Source: Roseomonas sp. 18066
GTDB taxonomy: Bacteria; Pseudomonadota; Alphaproteobacteria; Acetobacterales; Acetobacteraceae
Assembly: GCF_902706185.1 (NCBI RefSeq)
Contig: NZ_CACSJM010000031.1
Span: 1 to 46,458, forward strand
Direction of reading: 5' to 3'
DNA length: 46,458 bases
How positions within the stretch are numbered: position 1 is the first letter of the stretch; each line of letters begins with the position of its first letter. The position numbers and the translations under genes are program-made. Below are positions 33,545 through 41,322 of this stretch, in pieces. The notes beneath the pieces were generated by a model, which had not been told where the DNA came from, ran no database searches, and saw nothing but the letters and a program-made list of their open reading frames with translations.

Positions 33545-33777
33545 GGCCAGGGGAATGAATTCCCCTGGACCCCTTCTTTTTTCTTACAGACTGCCGTGCC
33601 CACGTGACGACAGTACGTGAAACGGCCAGTCCGCAGCGCGACCTTTGAGGTCGCGCTGTTTTTATATTTGGCGTCCCGCCGTCATGCCCTGACGAGGATG
33701 CCGGCGATGCGCAGGTCGCTGAACAGCCGGTCATCAGAAAAAAGATGGGGGCTCGGGGGAATTCATTCCCCCGACCT
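33545..33777 (+). repeat. Paired hairpin element, copy 2 (REPIN/MITE-like, about 230 bp)
   Basis: This is the counterpart of the element at 13.4 kb in the opposite orientation. The outer palindromes are CCAGGGGAAT type at 33547-33568 and TCGGGGGAAT type at 33753-33774, and the A/T-rich flanks (CTTCTTTTTTCT and AGAAAAAAGATGGGGG) face inwards. The core shares CCACGTG, GACAGTACG, the GACCTTTGA hairpin, CCCGCCGT-ATGCCCTG and GCCGGTCATCAG with copy 1 in the same order and spacing. It lies between convergent genes, and a bona fide gene in it is unlikely. Confidence 0.85.
33634..33669 (+). terminator. Internal hairpin terminator of paired element, copy 2
   Basis: CAGCGCGACC-TTTGA-GGTCGCGCTG is a perfect 10-bp stem with a five-base loop followed by TTTTTATATTT, a classic intrinsic terminator for transcripts leaving the kinase gene. 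Confidence 0.8.
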
Positions 33778-33791
33778 TCCCCTGTCTTCTC

Positions 33792-35294
33792 TTACCCTTC
33801 GTTCCTGCCTCTCGGCCGCATCCGGATCCCTTCGCGCACATGCTGGAAGGGAAGCGACGACGGATCCGCCACCACCGGCCCCGGCGCCGCGACGACCAGG
33901 ACCTGGGCGGCGATGGGCTGGAAGTCGGCGCGGAAATGGACGCTGCTTTTCAGGCCGAGGATGTTCTCCTGGGCGGGCTCGATGCCCAGGTGGCGGAACA
34001 GCGCCTGGTCGTAGGCCTGCATCTTCCGCGTCACCACGATCACCTTCACCGTGCCGACGCGGATCAGCGCGCTGGGGCCGAGATCGGCCGGATTGCCGGC
34101 GCCCATGGGGCCGGTCAGCGTGAAGCGACCGTCGGAGAGGCCCAGGATTTCCGCCTCCACCGACAGGGGCACGCCGTCGGACTTGCCGCCGAGCTTCAGG
34201 GTGATCGTCGCGCCGATGCCGGCGGCGTGGCAGGCGCTCGCACTTTCGGCGTCGTTGATCAGGCCGAGGGTGGCATCGGCTTTCTGGGCCACCAGCTCGG
34301 CGAGCAGGCCAGTGGTGTCGCCATGGCCGCCGCCACCTGGATTGTCCTGGGTGTCGGCCAGCACGATGGGCTTCGTCGCCGTACTGGACAGGCGAATCGC
34401 GTCGGCGACGGCCTCGGCGACGGGCTGGGCGCCGCCGGCGAAATCGGGCTCGCGGTCGTGCAGCAGCTTGAGGAAGGCGTCGGCAGCCGCGTCGGCGGTG
34501 TTCTGGTCGGTGGCGAAGGCGGCATGGGCCACGCCGCAATCGGCGAAGTCGGCATAGGGGAAGCCGAAGCAGAAGCCGAGCTCGACCATGCCAGGGCGCG
34601 CGGCGAGCTCGGCGCGGGCGGCCATGACGCCGGCCATGGGGTCGACCATGGTGCATTGCATGGTCAGCGGCATCCAGTAGTCGGCCTGGCGGAAGGCGCG
34701 GGCGAAGGGCTGGCCGTGCGCGATGCGATCGACCAGCAGCTGCAGCGCCTGGGCGCCGGCGGCCTTCATGTCGATATGCGGATAGGTGCGGAAGGGCACG
34801 GCGGCATCGACCAGCCGCACCATCTGCGCCGTCAGGTTGCAGTGGGGGTCGAGGCTGATGGTCAGCGGCAGCTCGGGGCCGATGACGGCGCGGACGCGGC
34901 GCAGCAGCTCGCCTTCGGCATCCGGGTAGGCCTCGGCCACCATGGCGCCGTGCAGGTCGAGATAGACGCCGTCGAGCGGGCCGGAGTCCAGCGCCGTGAC
35001 CAGCTCGGCGATCAGGCAGGCGGCGATGCGCTCGAAGGCTTCCTCGGTGACCGGGCCGGCAGGCTCGGCGAAGCACCAGGACAGCGGGACCAGCTCGTGG
35101 CCAAGCTCCCGGCCGCGGGCCAGGGCGCCGGCGGCGGGGACCGAGGTGGGGGCGAGGGTGTCGAACAGCCCCGGGCCGCGCTGGAAGCCCGGGAAGCCGC
35201 CGGGCTGGCGGAAGTCGTCCCAGGTGGTGCGGCGCGGGGCGAAGGAATGGCTTTCGTGCAGGAAGCCGCCGATGGCGAGACGTAGCGTGGTCAT
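33792..35294 (-). CDS. M81 family metallopeptidase (MlrC-like)
   Basis: A 500-residue protein of the M81 family, whose only well-studied member, MlrC, finishes the breakdown of the cyanobacterial peptide microcystin. Putative zinc ligands and active-site residues are visible: LHESHSF (His13, Glu14), YLDLHGAM (Asp113, His115), SLDPHCNLT (Asp149, His151) and YPHIDMKAAG (His173, Asp175). The C-terminal half has ADTQDNPGGGGHGDT and GLINDAESA. The last gene of the minus-strand island, it begins two bases after the carbamoylase-type gene ends. The leader AAGG-C-TGATCATG is nearly identical to that of the first M20 gene. The substrate here is unknown; an amide or peptide-like compound is likely from context. 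Confidence 0.87.
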   Translation of the reverse strand: MTTLRLAIGGFLHESHSFAPRRTTWDDFRQPGGFPGFQRGPGLFDTLAPTSVPAAGALARGRELGHELVPLSWCFAEPAGPVTEEAFERIAACLIAELVTALDSGPLDGVYLDLHGAMVAEAYPDAEGELLRRVRAVIGPELPLTISLDPHCNLTAQMVRLVDAAVPFRTYPHIDMKAAGAQALQLLVDRIAHGQPFARAFRQADYWMPLTMQCTMVDPMAGVMAARAELAARPGMVELGFCFGFPYADFADCGVAHAAFATDQNTADAAADAFLKLLHDREPDFAGGAQPVAEAVADAIRLSSTATKPIVLADTQDNPGGGGHGDTTGLLAELVAQKADATLGLINDAESASACHAAGIGATITLKLGGKSDGVPLSVEAEILGLSDGRFTLTGPMGAGNPADLGPSALIRVGTVKVIVVTRKMQAYDQALFRHLGIEPAQENILGLKSSVHFRADFQPIAAQVLVVAAPGPVVADPSSLPFQHVREGIRMRPRGRNEG

Positions 35295-35296
35295 GA

Positions 35297-36544
35297 TCAG
35301 CCCTTCACACGGCCGGCGGTGGCGAGGACGGCATCGGCCAGGACGACCAGCCCGGCCTCGGCCCAGTCGGGGGTGATGGCCTCGGCCTCGTTGTGGCTGA
35401 TGCCGCCCTCGCAGGGGACGAAGATCATCGCGGTGGGCAGGCGGCGCGCGACATAGACGGCGTCATGGCCGATGCCGGTGGGCATGTCGCGGAAGGCCAG
35501 GCCGCGGCCGCGGGCGGCGCTGCGCAGCGCCTCGACCAGCGTGGCGTCGAAGGGGGTCAGCGGGAATTCCCAAAAGGGCGTGACCTTGATGCCGACGCCA
35601 CGTTTCTGCGCGATCTCGGCGGCGCGGGCCTCGAGGGCGCGGGCCATGCCGGCCAGCGCCGCGGGCTCGCCATGGCGGAAGTCGACGCTGAACCAGACCT
35701 GGCTGGGGACGACGTTGCGGCTGTCGGGCGTGACCAGCAGCCGGCCCACCGTGCCGCGGCCATCGCCGCCGGCGGTCAGCGCGATCTCTTCGACCGCCTG
35801 CACCAGGATCGAGGCGGCGACCATGGCGTCGCGGCGCGGGCCCATGGCGCCGCCGGCATGGAAATCCTCGCCGGAGACGGTGACGTCGAGCCAGATCTGG
35901 CCGAGCGCGCGATCGACGACGCCGACGGGGATGCCGTCGCGCTCCAGCAGCGGGCCCTGCTCGATATGCAGCTCGAAATAGGCGCCGAGCTTCTGCAATT
36001 CTGCCGGGTCAGCCTGGCCCTGCCAGCCGATGGCCCGCAACTCTTCCCCGAAGATGGCGCCGGCCGGGTCGGTCTTGGCCAGCACCTCTTCTTCGGTGAA
36101 CAGGCCCATGGCGACGCCGCTGCCCATCATCGGCGGCGAGAAGCGGGCGCCTTCCTCGTTGGTCCAGTTGATCAGCACCACCGGCGCCTCGGTCTCGGTG
36201 CCGGATTCATGCAGGGCGCGCAGCACCTCGAGGCCCGCCAGCACGCCGAGCACGCCGTCGAATTTTCCACCCGTGGGCTGGGTGTCCAGGTGGCTGCCCA
36301 TGGCGACGGCCGGGCGCGACGGGTCCCTGCCCTCGCGCCGGATCACCATGTTGCCGACGCGGTCGGTCGCGACGCTACAGCCCACGGCCTCGGCCCAGGA
36401 TTGCAGCAAGGCGCGGCCCTCGCCGTCCAGCGCGGTCAGCGTCTGGCGGTTGCAGCCGCCTTTCGCCGTGCCGCCGATCTCGGCCATGCGCATCAGGCTG
36501 TCCCAGAGGCGCGCGCCGGAGACAGGAAGGTTGGTCGCGCTCAT
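35297..36544 (-). CDS. M20-type Zn-dependent hydrolase, hydantoinase/carbamoylase (AtzF-AllC-like) group
   Basis: A 415-residue binuclear amidohydrolase of the N-carbamoyl-L-amino acid hydrolase, allantoate amidohydrolase and beta-ureidopropionase group. Metal ligands are seen in MGSHLDTQPTGGKFDG, INWTNEEGARF, YFELHIEQGP and near the end GISHNEAEAI. The dimerisation domain contains GEDFHAGGAMGPRRDAM and NVVPSQVWFSVDFRH. Such enzymes cut ureido or amide bonds and release ammonia, CO2 and an amino acid. Its start overlaps the stop of the other M20 gene by four bases, so the two hydrolases are translationally coupled. Confidence 0.88.
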   Translation of the reverse strand: MSATNLPVSGARLWDSLMRMAEIGGTAKGGCNRQTLTALDGEGRALLQSWAEAVGCSVATDRVGNMVIRREGRDPSRPAVAMGSHLDTQPTGGKFDGVLGVLAGLEVLRALHESGTETEAPVVLINWTNEEGARFSPPMMGSGVAMGLFTEEEVLAKTDPAGAIFGEELRAIGWQGQADPAELQKLGAYFELHIEQGPLLERDGIPVGVVDRALGQIWLDVTVSGEDFHAGGAMGPRRDAMVAASILVQAVEEIALTAGGDGRGTVGRLLVTPDSRNVVPSQVWFSVDFRHGEPAALAGMARALEARAAEIAQKRGVGIKVTPFWEFPLTPFDATLVEALRSAARGRGLAFRDMPTGIGHDAVYVARRLPTAMIFVPCEGGISHNEAEAITPDWAEAGLVVLADAVLATAGRVKG

Positions 36545-37833
36545 GCCTTGCTCTCCACGCCGCACCAGTCGGCCATGCTCAGCGCGATGGTGCGCGTGGT
36601 GGCATGGAAGCTGGCCAGGTTGACGCTTTCGTCGATGCCATGGACGGAATCGGACTCGGGGCCGAAGCAGGCGACCGGCGTGCCCTGGTAGAGGGTGAAG
36701 AAGCGGCCGTCGGTCAGCGCCGGGATGGCGACCTCGCGCAATTCGTGGCCGGCGACGTCGGCAAAGGTGTTGCGGACCAGCTGGACGATGGGCTCCTTCT
36801 GGTCGAACTGGCAGGCCTCGGCCATGAAGCCCTGGAATTCCAGCTTCACCTGGCTGCCGCGCAGCTTTTCGCTGGTCGCGATATCGGCGACCAGCGCCTC
36901 GATCTCGGCCTTCACCTGCGCCGCGCTGCGGCCCAGCATGACGCCGACGCGCAGGCCGATCTTGGCGCGGGTCGGCACCGAGCTGTTCCACTCGCCGCCC
37001 TGCACCGTGCCGAAATTGATGTTCACCGGGTGGTTCACGCCATGGAAGGCGGCGTGGATATTCTCGGCCCAGTTCATCTCCATCTCGTATTCCTTGAAGC
37101 GCTGGGAGATGAGCCAGGCGGCCTCGATGGCGTTGATGCCGGCATGCATGTCGCGCACATGGGTCGGCCGGCCGGTCACCGTGACCCAGGCCCAGATGGC
37201 GCCGACCTCGGCGGCATAGACGGTGTCGAAGCTGGCGCCGGTCTCGGGGATGATCACCGCGTCGCATTTCGGCATGGCCATCATGCAGGCCAGCGCGCCA
37301 TTGCCGGTGCATTCCTCCTCGATCACCGAATGGAACTGCACCTCGGCCGCCGGCTGCAACCCGGCCATGGAAAGCGCGCGGAAGGCCAGCACGTTGGAGA
37401 TGCAGCCGGCCTTCATATCGGCCGCGCCGCGGCCATATAGGCGGCCGCCCTTCACCACCGGCTCGAAGGGCGGGCTGGTCCAGAGATCCTCGGCGCCGAC
37501 CGGCACCACGTCGACATGGCCCTGCAGCACCAGGCTGCGGCCCTTCCTCTCGCGCGGCTGATGGGTGGCCACGACATTGTCGCGGCCCTCATAGGAGATC
37601 AGCGGCGGCGAGAAGCCGGGGTGATCCTGCAGCGCCTCGGGCCGCGTCGCCACGCGCTGCGGCGCCAGGCCGAGTCCCGCATAGTTCTGCGCCATCTCCT
37701 CCAGGGCCGAGGCCTCATTGCCCAGGGTGGAGGGGCAGCGGACCAGGCGCTCCAGCGCCGCCACGGCCTCGCCCTCGAGCGCCTGGACGGCGTCGAGGAT
37801 GGCGCGGCGGGCGCCGGGATCGAGTGTCGACAT
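36541..37833 (-). CDS. M20 family ArgE/DapE-type deacylase
   Basis: A 430-residue zinc peptidase of the ArgE/DapE group, whose members remove acyl groups from N-acyl amino acids. Ligands are seen in LVLQGHVDVVPVG, GRGAADMKAGCISN, VIEEECTGNGAL, IIPETGASFD and DSVHGIDESVN. The lid domain has WVTVTGRPTHVRDMHAGINA. The ribosome site AAGGA precedes the ATG. It follows the transporter ATPase gene after 47 bases in the same direction, so the imported compound is probably first handled by this enzyme or by its coupled partner. The acyl group and the amino acid are unknown. Confidence 0.88.
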   Translation of the reverse strand: MSTLDPGARRAILDAVQALEGEAVAALERLVRCPSTLGNEASALEEMAQNYAGLGLAPQRVATRPEALQDHPGFSPPLISYEGRDNVVATHQPRERKGRSLVLQGHVDVVPVGAEDLWTSPPFEPVVKGGRLYGRGAADMKAGCISNVLAFRALSMAGLQPAAEVQFHSVIEEECTGNGALACMMAMPKCDAVIIPETGASFDTVYAAEVGAIWAWVTVTGRPTHVRDMHAGINAIEAAWLISQRFKEYEMEMNWAENIHAAFHGVNHPVNINFGTVQGGEWNSSVPTRAKIGLRVGVMLGRSAAQVKAEIEALVADIATSEKLRGSQVKLEFQGFMAEACQFDQKEPIVQLVRNTFADVAGHELREVAIPALTDGRFFTLYQGTPVACFGPESDSVHGIDESVNLASFHATTRTIALSMADWCGVESKA

Positions 37834-37880
37834 GATCAGTCCTTCAGGCGAGCAACAGACGGGCGCGCAGTTCAGACCGG

Positions 37881-39494
37881 TCAGGCGGTTTCGGCAAGCA
37901 CCGGCGGCGTCCAGTCGCGTCCCGGAATGCTGTCGAGCAGCGCCCGGGTATAGGGATGCTGCGGCGCACCGAAGACCTGCTCGGTCGGGCCGAGCTCGAC
38001 GATGGCGCCGCGCTGCATCACCGCGATGCGGTCGCAGATCTGGGCGGCGACGCGCAGGTCATGGGTGATGAACAGCATGGTCAGCCCCAGCCGCTGGCGG
38101 ATTTCGGCCAGCAGGTCCAGCACCTGGGCCTGCACCGAGACGTCGAGGGCCGAGACAGGCTCGTCGGCGATCAGCAGTTCGGGCTGCATCGCCAGGGCGC
38201 GGGCCAGGCCGATGCGCTGCCGCTGCCCGCCGCTGAACTCGTGCGGATAGCGTTCCATCGCCGAGGGATCGAGCTTGACCAGCCGCAGCAGGTCGAGCGC
38301 CCGGGTCCGCGCCTCGGCCGGCGAGACGCCATGGGTGATCGGCCCCTCGGTGATGGCGTCGCCCACCTTCCGCCGCGGGTTCAGCGAGGCATAGGGGTCC
38401 TGGAACACCATCTGGATCCGCTTGCGATAGGGCAGCCAGCCCTGGCGCGACAGCGGCCGCAGATCCTTGCCATGGAACAGGATTTCGCCCTTCTCGGGCT
38501 CGACCAGGCGGACGACGCAGCGGGCCAGCGTCGACTTGCCGGAGCCGCTTTCGCCGACCAGGCCCAGCGTCTCGCCCTTGTTCAGGGTGAAGTCGGCATC
38601 GTGCACCGCCTTGACCACCGCCTTCGGGCCGAACCAGCCGCCCCGCTGGTAGGTTTTCTCGACGCCCTTCATCACCAGCACCGGCGACGGGCGGATGGCG
38701 GGCTTTTCCAGGGCCGCGCCATGCGGCACGGCGGCGATCAGCTTGCGGGTATAAGGGTGTTGCGGCGCGTTCAGGATGTCGGATGCCGGCCCCTGCTCGA
38801 CGATGCGGCCATGCTGCATCACCGCGACGCGGTCGGCGATCTCGGCGACGACGCCGAAGTCGTGGGTGATGAACATCACCCCCATGCCCTTGCGTTCCTG
38901 GATCTCGCGCATCAGCCGCAGGATCTGCATCTGCGTCGTCACGTCGAGCGCGGTGGTCGGCTCGTCGGCGATCAGCAGCGCGGGCTCGAGCGCCAGCGCC
39001 ATGGCGATCATCACGCGCTGCCGCTGGCCGCCCGACAGGCGAAAGGGATGCATCCGCGCGATGGAGGCCGGGTCGGGCAGGTTCACCGCGGCCAGCAGCT
39101 CCGGCACGCGGGCTTTCGCTTCCGACCCCTTGCCATGCACCTGCAGCGCCTCGGCGATCTGGTCGCCGACCCGCATCAAGGGGTTCAGCGCCGTCATCGG
39201 CTCCTGGAAGACCATGGCCATGCGGCGGCCGCGGCGGGAGCGCAGCGCCTCGGCGGAGAGGCCCAGGATGGATTCGCCCTCGAAGGTGACGGTGCCCGCC
39301 TTCACCTTCAGCGTCTTCGGCAGCAGCCCCATCACCGTGTTGGCGGTGATCGACTTGCCGGAGCCGCTCTCGCCGACGACGCACAGGATCTCGCCGGCAT
39401 CGAGGTGGAGCGACAGTTCCTCGACAGCATGCGGCCGGTCGGCCCCTTGCGGCAGGGCAACAGTCAAAGAGTCGACGGTCAGCAGTCGGGTCAT
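37881..39494 (-). CDS. Dipeptide-type ABC transporter ATPase, two fused nucleotide-binding domains
   Basis: A 537-residue protein joining the two ATPases (DppD-like and DppF-like) of a family-5 peptide importer. Domain 1 (residues 1-265) has GESGSGKSITANTVMG, LSGGQRQRVMIA and LLIADEPTTALDVTTQ. Domain 2 (from about 280) has GESGSGKSTLARCV, FSGGQRQRIGLARAL and LLIADEPVSALDVSVQ. Both end with the oligopeptide-transporter C-terminal segment (APQHPYTRKL, APQHPYTRALL). All catalytic motifs are intact. The start overlaps the stop of the second permease gene by four bases. Confidence 0.94.
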   Translation of the reverse strand: MTRLLTVDSLTVALPQGADRPHAVEELSLHLDAGEILCVVGESGSGKSITANTVMGLLPKTLKVKAGTVTFEGESILGLSAEALRSRRGRRMAMVFQEPMTALNPLMRVGDQIAEALQVHGKGSEAKARVPELLAAVNLPDPASIARMHPFRLSGGQRQRVMIAMALALEPALLIADEPTTALDVTTQMQILRLMREIQERKGMGVMFITHDFGVVAEIADRVAVMQHGRIVEQGPASDILNAPQHPYTRKLIAAVPHGAALEKPAIRPSPVLVMKGVEKTYQRGGWFGPKAVVKAVHDADFTLNKGETLGLVGESGSGKSTLARCVVRLVEPEKGEILFHGKDLRPLSRQGWLPYRKRIQMVFQDPYASLNPRRKVGDAITEGPITHGVSPAEARTRALDLLRLVKLDPSAMERYPHEFSGGQRQRIGLARALAMQPELLIADEPVSALDVSVQAQVLDLLAEIRQRLGLTMLFITHDLRVAAQICDRIAVMQRGAIVELGPTEQVFGAPQHPYTRALLDSIPGRDWTPPVLAETA

Positions 39495-40336
39495 GGCTTG
39501 CCCCCGCGGTTGCGCGCCAGGCGCGGGTTGAGCGCGTCGGACAGGCCTTCGCCGACCAGGTTCAGCGAGAGCACCGTCAGGAAGATGGCGATGCCGGGGA
39601 AGACGCTCATCCACCAGGCCATGCGGATGACGCTGCGGCCGGAGCCGATCAGGAAGCCCCAGGACATCATGTTCGGATCGCCGAGGCCGAGGAAGGACAG
39701 CGCGCTTTCCAGCAGGATGGCCGAGGCCACCATCAGCGAGGACAGCACGACGATCGGCGACAGCGCATTGGGCAGGATGTCGCCCACCACGATCGACAGC
39801 CGCGATTTTCCCAGCACCTCCGACGCCTGCACGAATTCCCGCGACCGCAGCGACAGGAATTCGGCGCGGACGACGCGGGCGACGGGCGGCCAGGAGACGA
39901 CGGCGATGGCGAAGACGATGGAGGCGATCGAGGGCGTGAAGATCGCGACCAGCAGGATGGCGAGCACGAAGCTCGGGATGGTCTGGAAGAATTCGGTGAA
40001 GCGCATCACCAGGTCGTCGACCAGCCCGCCCAGATAGCCGGCGATGGCGCCCAGGCTGACGCCGATGGCCAGCGCCGCGACGGTCGAGACCGCGCCGACC
40101 AGCAGAGAGACGCGCGCGCCATGGGCGATGCCGGCGGCGACGTCGCGGCCCAGGCTGTCGGTGCCGAGCAGCATGCCTTCCTCGCCCGGGGGGGCGAAGG
40201 GCATCCCCGCCATGTCCCAGGGGCTGCCCGGATAGAGCACCGGCGCCAGCACGGCGAGGATCAGCACCGCGACCAGCACGACGAGGCCGACGACGGCGCC
40301 GCGATTGCGGGAGAAATTGCGCCAGAAGTCCTTCAT
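39491..40336 (-). CDS. ABC transporter permease, DppC-like
   Basis: A 281-residue inner membrane permease of the dipeptide/nickel type. The N-terminal helix is AVVGLVVLVAVLILAVLAPVL. The DppC start motif LLGTDSLGRDVAAGIAHGAR follows, and the cytoplasmic coupling loop is FVQASEVLGKSRLSIVVGDILPN. The C-terminal helices include ILLESALSFLGLGDPN, the usual end of DppC proteins. It overlaps the first permease gene by four bases and the ATPase gene by four bases. Confidence 0.93.
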   Translation of the reverse strand: MKDFWRNFSRNRGAVVGLVVLVAVLILAVLAPVLYPGSPWDMAGMPFAPPGEEGMLLGTDSLGRDVAAGIAHGARVSLLVGAVSTVAALAIGVSLGAIAGYLGGLVDDLVMRFTEFFQTIPSFVLAILLVAIFTPSIASIVFAIAVVSWPPVARVVRAEFLSLRSREFVQASEVLGKSRLSIVVGDILPNALSPIVVLSSLMVASAILLESALSFLGLGDPNMMSWGFLIGSGRSVIRMAWWMSVFPGIAIFLTVLSLNLVGEGLSDALNPRLARNRGGKP

Positions 40337-41319
40337 GCGGAGACCTCCACGCGCGGATCGACGACCGCGTAGAGCAGGTCGGTGATCAGGTTGAACAGCA
40401 CCACCATGACGCTGGTGCAGAAGAAGACGCCCATCAGCACCTGGTAGTCGCGGGCCAGCAGCGCCTCGAAGGCCAGCCGCCCGATGCCAGGCCAAGCGAA
40501 GACCGTCTCGACCAGGATCGAGCCGCCGATCAGCTGCCCGGCCTGGATGCCGGCGAAGGTGATGATCGGCAGCAGCGCGTTGCGCAGGATGTGGCGGCGC
40601 AGGATGCGGCCCTCGGGGACGCCCTTGGCGCGGGCCGTCTTGACGAAATCCTGGTCGGCGACCTCCAGCATGGTGGCGCGCGACAAGCGGGCATAGACGG
40701 CGACATAGAACAGGCCGAGGGTCAGCGCCGGCAGCAGCAGGTGCTTGGCCACGTCCAGCACGACGGCGAAGCCATGCAGCTCGACGCCGACCGAGGCCAT
40801 GCCGAAGGAGGGCAGCCATTCCAGCGTGACGCTGAACAGCAGCACCAGCATCAGCCCGACCCAGAAGAGCGGCGTGGCGTAGAAGGTCAGCGCCAGGACG
40901 GTGATGATGGAATCGCCCCAGGTGCCGACGCGCAACGCCGCCAGCGCGCCCATGGCGACGCCGACGGACAGCGCGAAGACGAAGGCGGCGCCGGTCAGCA
41001 GCAGGGTCGCCGGCAGCCGGTCCCAGAGCAGCGAGGCGACGGCGACCTGCTGGCGGTGGCTGAAGCCGAGGTCGAGGGTCAGCACCCCTTTCAGATAGAT
41101 CCAGAGCTGGACATAGAGCGGCTGGTCCAGGCCGAATTGCGCCCGCAGCTGCTCCAGGAAGCGCGCATCGGCCGCCCCCGACTGTCCGGCGATGATGCTG
41201 GCCGGGTCACCCGGCGCCGCATGGATCAGGAAAAAATTGCAGACGACGATCGCCAGGATGACGATCGCCGCCTTGACGAGGCGGCCCAGCAGATAGCCGG
41301 GCAGCTTCGACAGTTCCAT
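40333..41319 (-). CDS. ABC transporter permease, DppB-like
   Basis: A 328-residue inner membrane permease. The first helix is AAIVILAIVVCNFFLIHAAPGDPA with the DppB signature after it (IIAGQSGAADARFLEQLRAQ, FGLDQPL). The coupling loop is VKTARAKGVPEGRILRRHIL, and the C-terminus has GGSILVETVFAWPGIGRLAF. An ATG at 41319 is preferred; a TTG just before it would add one residue. It starts three bases after the binding protein gene ends. Confidence 0.93.
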   Translation of the reverse strand: MELSKLPGYLLGRLVKAAIVILAIVVCNFFLIHAAPGDPASIIAGQSGAADARFLEQLRAQFGLDQPLYVQLWIYLKGVLTLDLGFSHRQQVAVASLLWDRLPATLLLTGAAFVFALSVGVAMGALAALRVGTWGDSIITVLALTFYATPLFWVGLMLVLLFSVTLEWLPSFGMASVGVELHGFAVVLDVAKHLLLPALTLGLFYVAVYARLSRATMLEVADQDFVKTARAKGVPEGRILRRHILRNALLPIITFAGIQAGQLIGGSILVETVFAWPGIGRLAFEALLARDYQVLMGVFFCTSVMVVLFNLITDLLYAVVDPRVEVSA

Positions 41320-41322
41320 CAA

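Noticed and set aside
33617..34123. A 168-codon frame starting in the paired hairpin element
   Set aside because: It reads through the repeat and then antisense to the M81 gene. It contains the translated repeat sequence and has no ribosome site.
33792..35294. A complete microcystin degradation cluster (mlrABCD)
   Set aside because: Only an MlrC-like gene is present; no MlrA membrane protease, MlrB or MlrD-like transporter is found next to it.
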